Below, piece by piece: positions 9,026-19,176 of a stretch of 64,000 nt of DNA. Within the stretch, counting starts at the first letter, position 1. Each line of letters starts with the position of its first letter. This DNA is from Pseudomonadota bacterium (lineage in GTDB: Bacteria > Pseudomonadota > Alphaproteobacteria > Rhodobacterales > Rhodobacteraceae), in assembly GCA_020161615.1 (NCBI GenBank), contig JAIUPD010000011.1, positions 124,001 to 188,000 of the forward strand, written 5' to 3'. A model generated the notes under the pieces. It was not told the origin of the DNA. It was given only the letters and a program-made list of their open reading frames with translations, and did no database searches. Both the position numbers and the translations under genes were made by a program.

Positions 9026-10548
9026 CCCACCGAGCCCTCCAGCGAAATCGCCACCAGCGCCTGCGCTTCCATGGCGAATTCCATCGGCAGGGCCTGCAGC
9101 ACCTCGCGGCAGAAGCCATTGACCACCAGCGCCACGGCCTCTTCCTCGTCCATGCCGCGCTGGCGGCAATAGAAGAGCTGGTCGTCATCGACTTTCGAGG
9201 TGGTAGCCTCGTGCTCGACCCGGCTCGAGGCGTTCTTCACCTCGATATAGGGCACCGTATGCGCGCCGCATTGATCGCCGATCAGCAGGCTGTCGCATTG
9301 CGTGTAGTTGCGCGAATTGATGGCCTTCGGGTGCATGCTGACCAGCCCCCGATAGGTATTCTGCGCATGCCCCGCCGAGATCCCCTTCGACACGATCCGC
9401 GAGCGCGAATTCTTGCCCAGATGGATCATCTTGGTGCCGGTATCGGCCTGTTGCCAGTTGTTGGTGATGGCGATGGAATAGAACTCGCCCGAGGTATCGT
9501 CACCGCGCAGGATGCAGGAGGGATATTTCCAGGTGATGGCCGAGCCGGTCTCGACCTGGGTCCACATCACCTTCGCCCGATCCTCGCGGCAATCGGCGCG
9601 CTTGGTGACGAAGTTGTAGATGCCGCCCTTGCCGTCCTCGTCGCCCGGATACCAGTTCTGGACGGTCGAATACTTGACCTCGGCATCCTCGAGGATGACG
9701 ATTTCCACCACCGCCGCGTGCAGCTGGTTGGTGTCGCGCTTGGGCGCGGTGCAGCCCTCAAGGTAACTTACATATGCACCTTTATCGGCAATAATGAGCG
9801 TGCGCTCGAACTGGCCGGTATTCTCCGCGTTGATGCGGAAATAGGTGCTCAACTCCATCGGGCATTTCACCCCCGGCGGCACATAGACGAAGGACCCGTC
9901 CGAGAAGACGGCGCTGTTCAGCGTGGCGAAGAAATTGTCCGAGACCGGCACGACCGAGCCCAAGTATTGCTTCACCAGCTCGGGGTATTCGCGGATCGCT
10001 TCCGAGATCGAGCAGAAGATGACGCCGGCCTTCTTCAGCTCTTCCTTGAAGGTCGTGCCGACGCTGACGGAATCGAAGACCGCATCGACCGCGACCTTGC
10101 GCGGCGGCGCGACCTCGCCCTCGGCGCCCTCGACCCCGGCCAGAACCATCTGTTCCTTCAGCGGGATGCCCAGCTTCTCATAGGTCGCCAGCAGCTTCGG
10201 ATCCACCTCGTCCAGCGACTTCGGCTTTTCCATCATGCTCTTGGGTTTGGCGTAATAATAGACGTCCTGATAGTCGATCGCCGGGATCTCCAGCATCGCC
10301 CAATCGGGTTCTTCCATCTGCTGCCAGCGGCGGAAGGCCTGCAGGCGCCAGTCGGTCATCCATTCCGGCTCGCCGTTCTTGGCCGAGATGAGACGCACGA
10401 TGTCCTCGTTCAGCCCCTTGGGGGCGAAGTCCATCTCGATCTCGGTTTCCCAGCCGTACTTGTACTTGCCGGCCATCGACTGAACGGTTTCCACCGTCTC
10501 GCGGTCCACGCCGTCGCGCACCTCCGCCGTATTGTCCAAAGCCGCCAT
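9022..10548 (-). CDS. sufB: Fe-S cluster assembly scaffold SufB
   Basis: 508 residues, close to the family's usual length. SufB is the main scaffold on which the Fe-S cluster is built. The N-terminal region ([11 protein letters not shown]) and the core with [21 protein letters not shown] are diagnostic. The C-terminal [19 protein letters not shown] and [19 protein letters not shown] motifs are conserved. The gene follows a cysteine desulfurase by 15 bases and precedes a coupled small membrane protein gene. Confidence 0.97.
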   Translation of the reverse strand: MAALDNTAEVRDGVDRETVETVQSMAGKYKYGWETEIEMDFAPKGLNEDIVRLISAKNGEPEWMTDWRLQAFRRWQQMEEPDWAMLEIPAIDYQDVYYYAKPKSMMEKPKSLDEVDPKLLATYEKLGIPLKEQMVLAGVEGAEGEVAPPRKVAVDAVFDSVSVGTTFKEELKKAGVIFCSISEAIREYPELVKQYLGSVVPVSDNFFATLNSAVFSDGSFVYVPPGVKCPMELSTYFRINAENTGQFERTLIIADKGAYVSYLEGCTAPKRDTNQLHAAVVEIVILEDAEVKYSTVQNWYPGDEDGKGGIYNFVTKRADCREDRAKVMWTQVETGSAITWKYPSCILRGDDTSGEFYSIAITNNWQQADTGTKMIHLGKNSRSRIVSKGISAGHAQNTYRGLVSMHPKAINSRNYTQCDSLLIGDQCGAHTVPYIEVKNASSRVEHEATTSKVDDDQLFYCRQRGMDEEEAVALVVNGFCREVLQALPMEFAMEAQALVAISLEGSVG

Positions 10549-10563
10549 ATCGTCGTCTTCCCG

Positions 10564-11634
10564 TTATCGCGGCAGGTCTGCGCCTGCCTGTTTCATGCGT
10601 TCACCGGCCCGTTTGAAGGCCCGGCCATAGGCTGCGGCAAAGCGCAGCGCGTCTTCCTTCGTCACCCCCGGGCCGATCGAGACCCTGAGGGCCGCGCCCG
10701 CCTCGGCCTCGGAATAGCCCATCGCGCGCAGCACGCGGCTGGACGTGACCTTGCCCGAGGAACAGGCGGACCCGGCCGAAACCGCGAAGCCCTGAAGGTC
10801 CATGGCCATGACCTGCGTCTCGCCCTTCCAGCCGGGCGCGATCAGGCTCAGCGTGTTGGGCAGGCGTGGGAGGCCCTTGGCCACCAACATAATCCCGTCA
10901 CAGGCGTCTTCCAGAGCCAATTCTAGAAGATTTCTAATCTCGGCGACCTCGTCCCAGACCCCATTGGCAAGGTCAAGGGCCGCAGCCTCGGCCGCGGCGC
11001 CGAAACCGGCGATGCCGATGACATTCTCGGTCCCGGCCCGGCGGCCCATTTCCTGCCCGCCGCCCCTGATCTGCGCCGCCACGTCCAGCCCCCGGCGCAG
11101 CGCCAGCGCGCCCACGCCCTTGGGCCCGCCCAGCTTGTGCGCGCTGACCAGCCCCATGGCGCAGCCCAGCCAGTTGAAGGCCAGCGGGATCTTGCCGAAA
11201 GCCTGGGTCAGGTCGCTGACCGCCAGCCCCTCGGGCAGGTCCTGCATGATGCCAGTCTCGGAATTGGCCAGTTGCAGGCTGGCCCCGGCCGGGTCCGGCA
11301 CCGAAACCGACCCGTCGCGCGCCACCGGCAAAACGCTGCGACACCAGGCCGCAACCGCGTCATGCTCAACCCCGGCGCAGGTCAGATCCCGGCCCGCATG
11401 GGCCAGCGCCGCCGCCTCGGTCGCGCCCGAGGTGAAGACGATATCCGCGCCATCCGCGCCCAGCGCCGCCGCGACCTGCGCCCGCGCCCGTTCGATCAGC
11501 CCGCGCACCGCCCGCCCCTCGGCATGGATGGAACTGGCGTTGCCCACCAGATCCATCGCCGCGATCATTGCGGCGCGCGCCTCGGGCCTGAGCGGCGCCG
11601 TGGCGTTCCAGTCGAGGTAGAGCCTTGCGCTCAT
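10564..11634 (-). CDS. IscS/NifS-like cysteine desulfurase of the suf operon
   Basis: 356 residues, about 40 shorter than IscS. Group I desulfurase features: YLDWNATAPLRPEA at the N terminus, the NSETGIMQ motif (usually NNEIGT), the PLP lysine in SAHKLGGPKGVGAL and the loop cysteine in SAGSACSSGKVTSS. It is the second cysteine desulfurase of the operon besides SufS. The start at 11632-11634 overlaps the iscR stop by 4 bases. It probably supplies sulfur to SufBCD, but the shortened length leaves room for a different acceptor. Confidence 0.9.
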   Translation of the reverse strand: MSARLYLDWNATAPLRPEARAAMIAAMDLVGNASSIHAEGRAVRGLIERARAQVAAALGADGADIVFTSGATEAAALAHAGRDLTCAGVEHDAVAAWCRSVLPVARDGSVSVPDPAGASLQLANSETGIMQDLPEGLAVSDLTQAFGKIPLAFNWLGCAMGLVSAHKLGGPKGVGALALRRGLDVAAQIRGGGQEMGRRAGTENVIGIAGFGAAAEAAALDLANGVWDEVAEIRNLLELALEDACDGIMLVAKGLPRLPNTLSLIAPGWKGETQVMAMDLQGFAVSAGSACSSGKVTSSRVLRAMGYSEAEAGAALRVSIGPGVTKEDALRFAAAYGRAFKRAGERMKQAGADLPR

Positions 11635-12095
11635 ACCGTGACCTGAAAGAGCGTCGGCACCGCCGGGCAAGGCTTCAGCCCGTTTGCCGCCACATCGGCC
11701 AGCGTCGTCTGGTGCAGGAAGACATAGACCTGGGCCGAGAGCGATTCCCACAGCCGGTTGGTCATGGATTGCGCCTGGCTGCCCGACACCCCGCCCGAGG
11801 CCCCTGCCCCAAGCTCCAGCGCGCTCACCGTCTCCTCGACCGCTTCCAGCACTTCGGCCACGCGAATCTCTTCGGGCTCGCGCGCCAGACGATAGCCGCC
11901 GCCCGGACCGCGGACGGATTCGACCAGCCCCGCGCGGCGCAGCTTGACGAAAAGCTGCTCAAGATACGGCTGGCTCACGTCCTGGCGGCGCGCAATCTCG
12001 GCCAGCGAGACATGGCGCACCCCCGGCCGGCGCTGCAACAGCGCCAGATCCACCATCGCCACCGTTGCATAGCGGCCCTTGGTCGACAGTTTCAT
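11631..12095 (-). CDS. iscR: Rrf2-family regulator IscR with a single cysteine
   Basis: 154 residues. N-terminal winged helix (MKLSTKGRYATVAMVDLA, then SQPYLEQLFVKLRRAGLV) as in IscR. The three clustered Fe-S ligands of E. coli IscR (C92, C98, C104) are missing; the region is ELGAGASGGVSGS, and the only cysteine is C143 near the C terminus. Rhodobacter IscR proteins are known to hold a cluster with one cysteine, so the protein probably still senses Fe-S status. It leads the suf operon, and a palindrome overlapping its promoter fits autoregulation. Confidence 0.93.
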   Translation of the reverse strand: MKLSTKGRYATVAMVDLALLQRRPGVRHVSLAEIARRQDVSQPYLEQLFVKLRRAGLVESVRGPGGGYRLAREPEEIRVAEVLEAVEETVSALELGAGASGGVSGSQAQSMTNRLWESLSAQVYVFLHQTTLADVAANGLKPCPAVPTLFQVTV

Positions 12096-12219
12096 CGTGC
12101 AACCCCTCGGTGAATGCCCCTGGCCCGCGGCGAAACGCGCAAAAAGATTGACGGGCCGGGCCGCCTTGCTTAACTGCTATCCCGCCCAACCCGACTCCGA
12201 AAGAGCCGGGAGCGCAACT

Positions 12220-12232
12220 TAGAAACGTTCTA
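12220..12232. promoter_or_regulatory. Candidate IscR / iron-responsive operator
   Basis: TAGAA ACG TTCTA is a perfect inverted repeat between iscR and the divergent hydrolase gene. It contains the -10 hexamer of the predicted iscR promoter, so a bound repressor would block RNA polymerase. Its position fits the iron-regulated palindromes reported upstream of rhodobacterial iscR-suf operons; assignment to IscR is inference. Confidence 0.6.
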
Positions 12233-12255
12233 GATTAGGCGACTTCTTTTGTCAA
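12227..12255 (-). promoter_or_regulatory. Predicted iscR-suf operon promoter
   Basis: On the minus strand TTGACA (12250-12255, perfect -35) is followed by a 17-base spacer and TAGAAC (12227-12232) as the -10. A TAATCT within the spacer could be an alternative but leaves only 12 bases. The 5' leader to the iscR start is about 125 bases. Confidence 0.6.
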
Positions 12256-12301
12256 CAAAGGAACGCCCGCTGGAACCCGTGAGGCAGCAGAAGGTCCGTT
12301 T

Positions 12302-12961
12302 ATGCCTGAAGTGATTTTTGCCGGTCCCGATGGCCGCCTCGAAGGACGTTACCATCCGCAACCGAACCGCGACGCGCCGATCGCCATCGTGCTGCATCCG
12401 CATCCGCAGTTCGGCGGGACGATGAACAACAAGGTTGTTTACAACCTGCATTATGCGTTCCATTCGCTGGGCTTCTCGGTGCTGCGGTTCAACTTCCGCG
12501 GCGTGGGCCGCAGCCAGGGCGAATACGACCAGGGCATCGGCGAGTTGTCGGATGCCGCCTCGGCGCTGGATTACCTGCAGTCGATGAACCAGAACACGCG
12601 GCATTGCTGGGTCTGCGGTTTCTCCTTCGGGGCCTGGATCGGCATGCAGCTCTTGATGCGCCGGCCCGACATCACCGGCTTCGTCTCGGTGGCGCCGCCC
12701 GCCAATCTCTATGACTTCAGCTTCCTCGCGCCCTGCCCGGCCTCGGGCCTGATCATCAACGGCACCGCCGACCGCGTGGCGCCGCCCAAGGATGTGACGG
12801 GCCTGGTGAACAAGCTGCACGAGCAGAAGGGAATCACCATCACGCACGAGCAGATCGAAGGCGCCGACCACTTCTTCCGCGATGAAGAGGCGCATATGAA
12901 CCCGATGCTCGACACCGTGAAAGCCTATGTCAAACGCCGCCTCTCCGAGGCCTCGCGCTGA
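12302..12961 (+). CDS. Alpha/beta hydrolase, intracellular
   Basis: 219 residues with no signal peptide. The oxyanion region HPHPQFGGTMNNKV and the nucleophile elbow GFSFG (Ser at about residue 108) are typical of the short-chain alpha/beta hydrolase subgroup found in most Proteobacteria. The acid and base are likely in GTADRVAPP and GADHFF. Substrate unknown. It is divergent from iscR with 206 bases between, and the shared palindrome could affect both genes. Confidence 0.88.
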   Translation: MPEVIFAGPDGRLEGRYHPQPNRDAPIAIVLHPHPQFGGTMNNKVVYNLHYAFHSLGFSVLRFNFRGVGRSQGEYDQGIGELSDAASALDYLQSMNQNTRHCWVCGFSFGAWIGMQLLMRRPDITGFVSVAPPANLYDFSFLAPCPASGLIINGTADRVAPPKDVTGLVNKLHEQKGITITHEQIEGADHFFRDEEAHMNPMLDTVKAYVKRRLSEASR

Positions 12962-13147
12962 CCCCAGGGCGGCGGGGCGTGTCGCAATTGCGGCAAGGTG
13001 CCCCGCTGCGGCTGCAAAAAACCCTGCTTTTGTCGCCAAACCATGCCATGACTGCCCGGTTTTGGCCCTCTTCGCCCCTGATATCCGATCCTGAGGCGGC
13101 CCGGGAACAGGGCGCCATGGACAGGGCATGCGAAACAGGAGCAGGGA

Positions 13148-15613
13148 ATGCGGACGAACCGATCGATGACTTTCGACAAGGGCACCAACAGCCTGAGCGG
13201 CTGGCACCCGACGTTGATCAGCAAGGACACCTCGCCGATGAATGCCAATGAACTGCGCGAAGCCATCCTGCGGCATCTGGAATTCTCGCAAGGCAAGGAT
13301 CTGGCGCATTCCAGCACCTATGACATGCGCATGGCGCTGACACTGGCGATCCGCGACCGGGTGATCGAGCCCTGGTTCCGCGCCACCCGCGCCACCTATG
13401 CCGCCCAGTCGAAGCGCGTCTATTACCTGTCGATGGAATTCCTGATCGGCCGCCTGCTGGAAGACGCGGTGATGAACCTCGGGCTGACCGAGATGGCGCA
13501 GGAAGCGGTCACCGGCCTCGGCTTCGATTTCCGCGCCGTGCTGGACGATGAGCCGGACGCCGCGCTGGGCAATGGCGGGCTCGGGCGTCTCGCCGCCTGT
13601 TTCCTCGATTCGCTGTCGACGCTCGGCTGCCCGGCCTATGGCTACGGCATCCGCTACGAACACGGCCTCTTCCGCCAGAGCTTCGGCCCCGATGGCCGCC
13701 AGGTCGAGGATGCCGAGGAATGGCTGCGCCAGTCGCATGGCTGGGAATTCGAACGCCCCGAGGCGAGCTTCCGCATCGGCTTTGGCGGGACTGTCGCCGA
13801 AAGCGGCCGCAGCGCCGTCTGGACGCCGGAATCGGCGGTTATGGCCAAGGCTTTCGATACGCCGGTCGTGGGCTGGCAGGCGAAATGGGCCAATACCCTG
13901 CGCCTGTGGAGCGCGGAACCGCTGCGCGCCTTCGACCTCGCCGCCTTCAACGCCGGTGATTTCACCGCCGCCGCCGCGCCCGAGGCGCTGGCCCGCACCA
14001 TCAGCCGCGTCCTCTATCCCGACGACACCACCGCGCAGGGCAAGGAACTGCGGCTGAAGCAGGAATTCTTCTTCACCGCCGCCTCGCTGCGCGACATCCT
14101 GCGCCGCTTCTCGGCCGAGAACAGCGACCTCTCCGCCCTGCCCTCGCGCGTTGCCATCCAGATGAACGACACCCACCCGGCCATCGCCGGCCCGGAACTG
14201 GTGCGCCTGCTGACCGACGAACGCGGGATGGAGTTCGAAACGGCCGTCGACACCGCCCGCGCCTGCCTTGGCTACACCAACCACACGCTGTTGCCCGAGG
14301 CGCTGGAACGCTGGTCGGAAAGCCTGATGGGTGCCGTCCTCCCGCGCCACATGCAGATCATCGAGCGGATCGACGATCTGCACGCCCGCCAGAACCCGAC
14401 CCGCAAATCCTCGATCCTCGAGAATGGCGAGGTGAAGATGGGCGATCTGAGCTTCATCATGGCGCACCGGGTGAACGGCGTCTCGGCGCTGCATACCGAG
14501 CTGGTGAAATCCACCGTCTTCGCCGACCTGCACGCCCTGCACCCCGAGCGCATCGTCAACGAAACCAACGGGGTCACCCCGCGGCGCTGGCTGAAGGGCT
14601 CGAACCCGGGCCTCGCGACCCTCATCACCGAGACCATCGGCGAGGGCTGGGAGGACGATCTGGAGCGTTTGGTCGAGCTGGAGCCGGCCATCGCGGACCG
14701 CGCCTTCCGCGACAGCTTTGCCGCGGTGAAGGCGAAGAACAAGGCGCATCTGGCGCAATGGGTCAAGGGCGAGATGGGCATCGCCCTCAACCCCGACGCC
14801 ATGTTCGACGTGCAGATCAAGCGCTTCCACGAATACAAGCGCCAGCATCTGAACATCCTGGAGACCATCGCCCTCTGGCAGGAGATCCGCCAGAACCCGA
14901 CCGCCGACTGGGCGCCTCGGGTCAAGATCTTCGGCGGCAAGGCGGCCCCGGGCTATGTCATGGCCAAGGAGATCATCCACCTCATCAACAACGTGGCCCG
15001 GGTGGTCAACGCCGATCCCTTGACCCGCGATCTGCTGACCGTGGTCTATCCGGCCAACTACAACGTCACCATGGCCGAACGGCTGATCCCGGCCTCGGAC
15101 CTGTCGGAACAAATCTCGACCGCGGGCAAGGAGGCTTCGGGCACCGGCAACATGAAGTTCAGCCTCAACGGCGCGCTGACCATCGGCACGCTGGACGGCG
15201 CCAATGTGGAAATCCGCGACCTGGTGGGGCCCGAGAACTTCTTCCTCTTCGGCATGACCGCCGAGGAGGTCGTCGAGCGCCGCCGCCATCCCGACCATGC
15301 CTCCAGCGCCATCGCCGCCAGCCCGCGCCTCAGCGGGGCCATCGACGCCATCGAGGCCGGCACCTTCTCGGACGGCGACCGCGGCATGTACCGGATGATC
15401 ACCCAGAACCTGCGGGCGCATGATTACTTCACCGTCTGCGCCGATTTCGACAGCTACTGGGAAGCCCAGCGCCGCGTCGATCAGGCCTGGTTCGACCGCG
15501 ACCACTGGACCCGGATGGCGGCGCTGAACACCGCGCGCTCGGGCTGGTTCTCGTCCGACCGGACCATCAAGGGTTACATGAATGACATCTGGAACATCAC
15601 GCCGATGATCTGA
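13148..15613 (+). CDS. glgP: Glycogen phosphorylase
   Basis: 821 residues, full length. Releases glucose-1-phosphate from alpha-1,4-glucan ends. The family core YYLSMEFLIGRLLEDAVMN, the NGGLGRLAACFLDSL motif and the PLP-lysine region EASGTGNMKFSLNGALT are present. The ATG at 13148 has a strong AGGAG upstream; an ATG at 13166 is a weaker alternative. It is the first gene of a seven-gene glycogen operon on the plus strand. The 186 bases before it show no clear regulatory site. Confidence 0.97.
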   Translation: MRTNRSMTFDKGTNSLSGWHPTLISKDTSPMNANELREAILRHLEFSQGKDLAHSSTYDMRMALTLAIRDRVIEPWFRATRATYAAQSKRVYYLSMEFLIGRLLEDAVMNLGLTEMAQEAVTGLGFDFRAVLDDEPDAALGNGGLGRLAACFLDSLSTLGCPAYGYGIRYEHGLFRQSFGPDGRQVEDAEEWLRQSHGWEFERPEASFRIGFGGTVAESGRSAVWTPESAVMAKAFDTPVVGWQAKWANTLRLWSAEPLRAFDLAAFNAGDFTAAAAPEALARTISRVLYPDDTTAQGKELRLKQEFFFTAASLRDILRRFSAENSDLSALPSRVAIQMNDTHPAIAGPELVRLLTDERGMEFETAVDTARACLGYTNHTLLPEALERWSESLMGAVLPRHMQIIERIDDLHARQNPTRKSSILENGEVKMGDLSFIMAHRVNGVSALHTELVKSTVFADLHALHPERIVNETNGVTPRRWLKGSNPGLATLITETIGEGWEDDLERLVELEPAIADRAFRDSFAAVKAKNKAHLAQWVKGEMGIALNPDAMFDVQIKRFHEYKRQHLNILETIALWQEIRQNPTADWAPRVKIFGGKAAPGYVMAKEIIHLINNVARVVNADPLTRDLLTVVYPANYNVTMAERLIPASDLSEQISTAGKEASGTGNMKFSLNGALTIGTLDGANVEIRDLVGPENFFLFGMTAEEVVERRRHPDHASSAIAASPRLSGAIDAIEAGTFSDGDRGMYRMITQNLRAHDYFTVCADFDSYWEAQRRVDQAWFDRDHWTRMAALNTARSGWFSSDRTIKGYMNDIWNITPMI

Positions 15614-15643
15614 CGGGGCAGCCTGTCGTCAATCCGTCAACAA

Positions 15644-15673
15644 TGCCCCGGGCGCCCCGCGCGACCCGGGGCA
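15644..15673 (+). other. GC-rich hairpin between glgP and glgB
   Basis: TGCCCCGGG (15644-15652) pairs perfectly with CCCGGGGCA (15665-15673) over a 12-base loop. No T-run follows, so it is not a standard intrinsic terminator. It may stabilise or separate the glgP part of the transcript. Confidence 0.4.
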
Positions 15674-15724
15674 AATGTTAACAAATCCATTGCCATTCCC
15701 CCGCAGAAGCGCAAAGAATCGCGC

Positions 15725-17911
15725 ATGGTTCGAGCGTCCTCCCCCCTGTTTCGCGGTATTTCTTCCGACGATGTGACCGCTATCGCCGAGGGTCGCGTCA
15801 TCGATCCCTTCACCGTTTTCGGCCCCCGTCACCGGGGCCGGGCCGGGCTGCTGGTGGCCTTCGATCCGCATGCGGTGAGCATGGAGGCGGTCACCCCTTC
15901 GGGCGCCGTGCCGCTCGCACCGCAGGGGCATGGCGTCTTCGCCGGAGACATCGGACGCCGGCGCAAGTACCGGCTGGCGGCCACGGACGGGTCGCGCCAC
16001 TGGGAGTATGACGACGCCTATCGCTTCGGCCCGGTGCTGGGCGATCTGGACCTGCATCTGATCGCCGAGGGCACGCATCGACGGCTCTGGCAGGCGCTGG
16101 GGGCGCATCCGATAAGCCATGAGGGGACGCCGGGCGTGCATTTCGCCGTCTGGGCGCCCAATGCGCGCCGGGTCTCGGTCGTCGGCGGCTTCAACGGCTG
16201 GGATGGCAGGCGCCATCCGATGCGGCGGCGCGGTGCGGGCGTGTGGGAAATCTTCCTGCCCGGCCTGCAACCGGGCGAATCCTACAAATACGAGATCGCG
16301 CCGCCCGAGGGCGCGCCGTTCCTCAAGGCCGATCCGCTGGCCCGCAGCACAGAGCTGCCCCCCGCCACCGCCTCGCGCATCCCCGATCCCGCACCCCGGC
16401 CCTGGCAGGACGCGGCGTGGATGCAGACCCGCGCCGCCCGCAACAACCGCGAGGCGCCGATCAGCATCTATGAGGTTCATCTGGGCAGCTGGCGCCACCG
16501 CGACGGCCGCGCGTTGACCTATCGGGAAGCCGCGGTCGAGTTGGTCGAGTATGTCCACGACATGGGCTTCACCCATCTGGAGCTGATGCCCATCGCCGAA
16601 TACCCCTTCGGCGGCTCCTGGGGCTATCAGCCGACCGGGATGTACGCGCCCACCAGCCGCTACGGCAGCCCCGACGATTTCCGCGCCCTGGTCGAGGCCG
16701 CGCATGCCAAGGGGCTGGGCGTGCTGATGGATTGGGTGCCCGCGCATTTCCCTAACGATGCCCATGGCGTCGCGCATTTCGACGGCACCGCGCTTTACGA
16801 ACACGCCGACCCGCGCGAAGGGTTCCACCCCGACTGGAACACCCATATCTACAACCTCGGCCGCAACGAGGTGCGCAACTTCCTCACCGCCAACGCCCTC
16901 TATTGGCTGGAGGATTTCCACCTCGACGGGCTGAGGGTCGATGCCGTCGCCTCGATGCTCTACCGCGATTATTCCCGCGGGCCCGGCGCCTGGATCCCCA
17001 ACAAGGACGGGGGCCGCGAGAATTACGAATCCATCGCCTTCCTGCGCGAGATGAACACGCTGGCTTACGGCGAGGGCCCTGCCGGTCTGATGACCGTGGC
17101 CGAGGAATCGACCGCCTGGCCCGGCGTCACCCAGCCCGCCCATACCGGGGGGCTGGGCTTTGGCTTCAAATGGAACATGGGCTGGATGAACGACACGCTC
17201 CGGTTTGTCGAACACGACCCCGTCCACCGCCGCCACCACCACGACCTGATGACCTTCGGCCTCGTCTACGGGTTCTCTGAAAACTACGTCCTGCCGATCA
17301 GCCATGACGAGGTGGTGCACGGCAAGGGCTCGATGCTGCAGAAGATGCCGGGCGATCCGGCGGCGAAGCTGGCCAACCTCAGGGCCTATTACGGCTTCAT
17401 GTGGGGCCATCCCGGCAAGAAACTGCTGTTCATGGGCTGCGAATTCGGCCAGGGGCACGAATGGAACCACGATCAGGCGCTGGACTGGGGCGTACTGGGG
17501 ATCGAGGGGCACGCGGGCCTGCAACGGCTGGTGCGCGACCTCAACACACTTTATCGCGCCGAGCCCGCGCTCCATGCCCGCGACGCCGACCCCGGCGGCT
17601 TCGTCTGGATCGACCGCGAGGCGCGGGCGGAATCGCTGTTCTCCTGGCTGCGGCTCGGCCATGACGGCCAGCCCCCCGTCGCCATCATCGCCAATTTCAC
17701 CCCGGTGGAGCGCCGCTGGCGCCTTGGCCTGCCCCGCCCCGGTCGCTGGCGCGAGGCATTGAACACCGATGCCGGGCTCTATGGCGGCGGCAACCGGGGG
17801 AACCTTGGCGCCGTCCTCGCCGATGGTCCGGCCCATGCCGGCCAACCTTTCAGCGCGGAGGTCACGCTGCCGCCGCTCTCCACCCTGTTCCTGATTCCGG
17901 AGGAATCGTGA
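15725..17911 (+). CDS. glgB: 1,4-alpha-glucan branching enzyme
   Basis: 728 residues, full length. An N-terminal beta-sandwich (CBM48-like, [21 protein letters not shown]) is followed by the GH13 barrel. GH13 regions visible: the [10 protein letters not shown] block, the catalytic nucleophile region [17 protein letters not shown], the acid/base region [12 protein letters not shown] and [17 protein letters not shown]. It creates alpha-1,6 branches in glycogen. The stop overlaps the glgC start region. Confidence 0.97.
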   Translation: MVRASSPLFRGISSDDVTAIAEGRVIDPFTVFGPRHRGRAGLLVAFDPHAVSMEAVTPSGAVPLAPQGHGVFAGDIGRRRKYRLAATDGSRHWEYDDAYRFGPVLGDLDLHLIAEGTHRRLWQALGAHPISHEGTPGVHFAVWAPNARRVSVVGGFNGWDGRRHPMRRRGAGVWEIFLPGLQPGESYKYEIAPPEGAPFLKADPLARSTELPPATASRIPDPAPRPWQDAAWMQTRAARNNREAPISIYEVHLGSWRHRDGRALTYREAAVELVEYVHDMGFTHLELMPIAEYPFGGSWGYQPTGMYAPTSRYGSPDDFRALVEAAHAKGLGVLMDWVPAHFPNDAHGVAHFDGTALYEHADPREGFHPDWNTHIYNLGRNEVRNFLTANALYWLEDFHLDGLRVDAVASMLYRDYSRGPGAWIPNKDGGRENYESIAFLREMNTLAYGEGPAGLMTVAEESTAWPGVTQPAHTGGLGFGFKWNMGWMNDTLRFVEHDPVHRRHHHDLMTFGLVYGFSENYVLPISHDEVVHGKGSMLQKMPGDPAAKLANLRAYYGFMWGHPGKKLLFMGCEFGQGHEWNHDQALDWGVLGIEGHAGLQRLVRDLNTLYRAEPALHARDADPGGFVWIDREARAESLFSWLRLGHDGQPPVAIIANFTPVERRWRLGLPRPGRWREALNTDAGLYGGGNRGNLGAVLADGPAHAGQPFSAEVTLPPLSTLFLIPEES

Positions 17912-19176
17912 TGCCCAGTGCCCCGCAGCGACTGTCCAGCCGGACCATGGCCTTCATCCTCGCCGGGGGGCGCGGCTCGCGCCTGCACGAATTGACCGAC
18001 AACCGCGCCAAGCCCGCGGTCTATTTCGGCGGCAAGACGCGGATCATCGATTTCGCGCTGTCGAACGCGCTGAACTCGGGCATCCGCAAGATGGCCATCG
18101 CCACGCAATACAAGGCCCATTCGCTGATCCGCCATTGCCAGCGCGGCTGGAACTTCTTTCGCGCCGAACGCAACGAATACCTCGACATCCTGCCCGCCTC
18201 GCAGCGGGTGGACGAGACGCATTGGTACGAGGGGACGGCCGACGCGGTGTATCAGAATATTGATATCGTCGACAGCTATGACATTGATTACGTGATCATT
18301 CTGGCGGGCGACCATATCTACAAGATGGATTACGAGGTGATGGTCCGCGAGCATGTGGATTCGGGCGCCGACGTCACCGTGGGCTGCCTGACCGTGCCCC
18401 GCGCCGATGCCTCGGCCTTCGGCGTCATGGCCGTGGATCACTCGGGCCGCATCACCGATTTCGTGGAAAAACCGAAGGACCCGCCCAGCCTGCCCGGCGA
18501 TCCCGAACGCTCACTGGCCTCGATGGGGATCTATGTCTTCCGCTGGAAATTCCTGCGCCAGCTGCTGATGGACGATGCCCATGACCCGAATTCGAAGCGC
18601 GATTTCGGCGGCGACATCATCCCCAACGTGGTGCGCAACGGCAAGGCGATGGCGCATCGGTTCGAGGAAAGCTGCGTGCGCCACAAGCCCGAGGCGACCG
18701 CCTATTGGCGCGACGTGGGCACGATCGACGCGTTCTGGAAGGCCAATATCGACCTGACCGACTTCGACCCGGAACTCGACCTCTGGGACCATGACTGGCC
18801 GATCTGGACCTATTCCGAGGCCGTGCCGCCCGCGAAATTCATCCATAACGAGGAGAACCGCCGCGGCGTGGCGCTGAGCTCTCTGATCTCGGGCGGCTGC
18901 ATCATCTCGGGGACCGAGGTGCGCAACTCGCTCCTCTTCACCGGGGTGCATTCCAATTCCTGGTCCTCGCTCGATCAGGCAGTGGTGCTGCCCTATGTGA
19001 CGGTGAGCCGCCACGCCCGGCTGACCCGGGTGGTGATCGACCGCGGCGTGGTGATCCCCGAGGGGCTGATCGTGGGCGAGGACCCGGTCGAGGACGCCAG
19101 ATGGTTCCGCGTCAGCCCCGGCGGCGTCACGCTCATCACCCAGGCGATGCTGGACCGCCGCGCGGGCAAGGCATGA
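17911..19176 (+). CDS. glgC: Glucose-1-phosphate adenylyltransferase
   Basis: 421 residues. Makes ADP-glucose, the glycosyl donor for glycogen synthesis. The nucleotide loop [28 protein letters not shown], the [10 protein letters not shown] segment and [16 protein letters not shown] are conserved, with a left-handed beta-helix at the C terminus. A GTG at 17908 is possible, but GGAGG at 17899-17903 is better spaced for the ATG at 17911, which shares one base with the glgB stop. Confidence 0.97.
   Translation: MPSAPQRLSSRTMAFILAGGRGSRLHELTDNRAKPAVYFGGKTRIIDFALSNALNSGIRKMAIATQYKAHSLIRHCQRGWNFFRAERNEYLDILPASQRVDETHWYEGTADAVYQNIDIVDSYDIDYVIILAGDHIYKMDYEVMVREHVDSGADVTVGCLTVPRADASAFGVMAVDHSGRITDFVEKPKDPPSLPGDPERSLASMGIYVFRWKFLRQLLMDDAHDPNSKRDFGGDIIPNVVRNGKAMAHRFEESCVRHKPEATAYWRDVGTIDAFWKANIDLTDFDPELDLWDHDWPIWTYSEAVPPAKFIHNEENRRGVALSSLISGGCIISGTEVRNSLLFTGVHSNSWSSLDQAVVLPYVTVSRHARLTRVVIDRGVVIPEGLIVGEDPVEDARWFRVSPGGVTLITQAMLDRRAGKA

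Noticed and set aside
12969-13015. GC-rich inverted repeat after the alpha/beta hydrolase gene as a terminator
   Set aside because: The arms are far apart, the loop is long, and the T-run is on the wrong side or weak.
12230-15505. 1091-codon minus-strand open frame antisense to glgP
   Set aside because: Shadow frame of glgP and the hydrolase gene; no motif and no ribosome site of its own.
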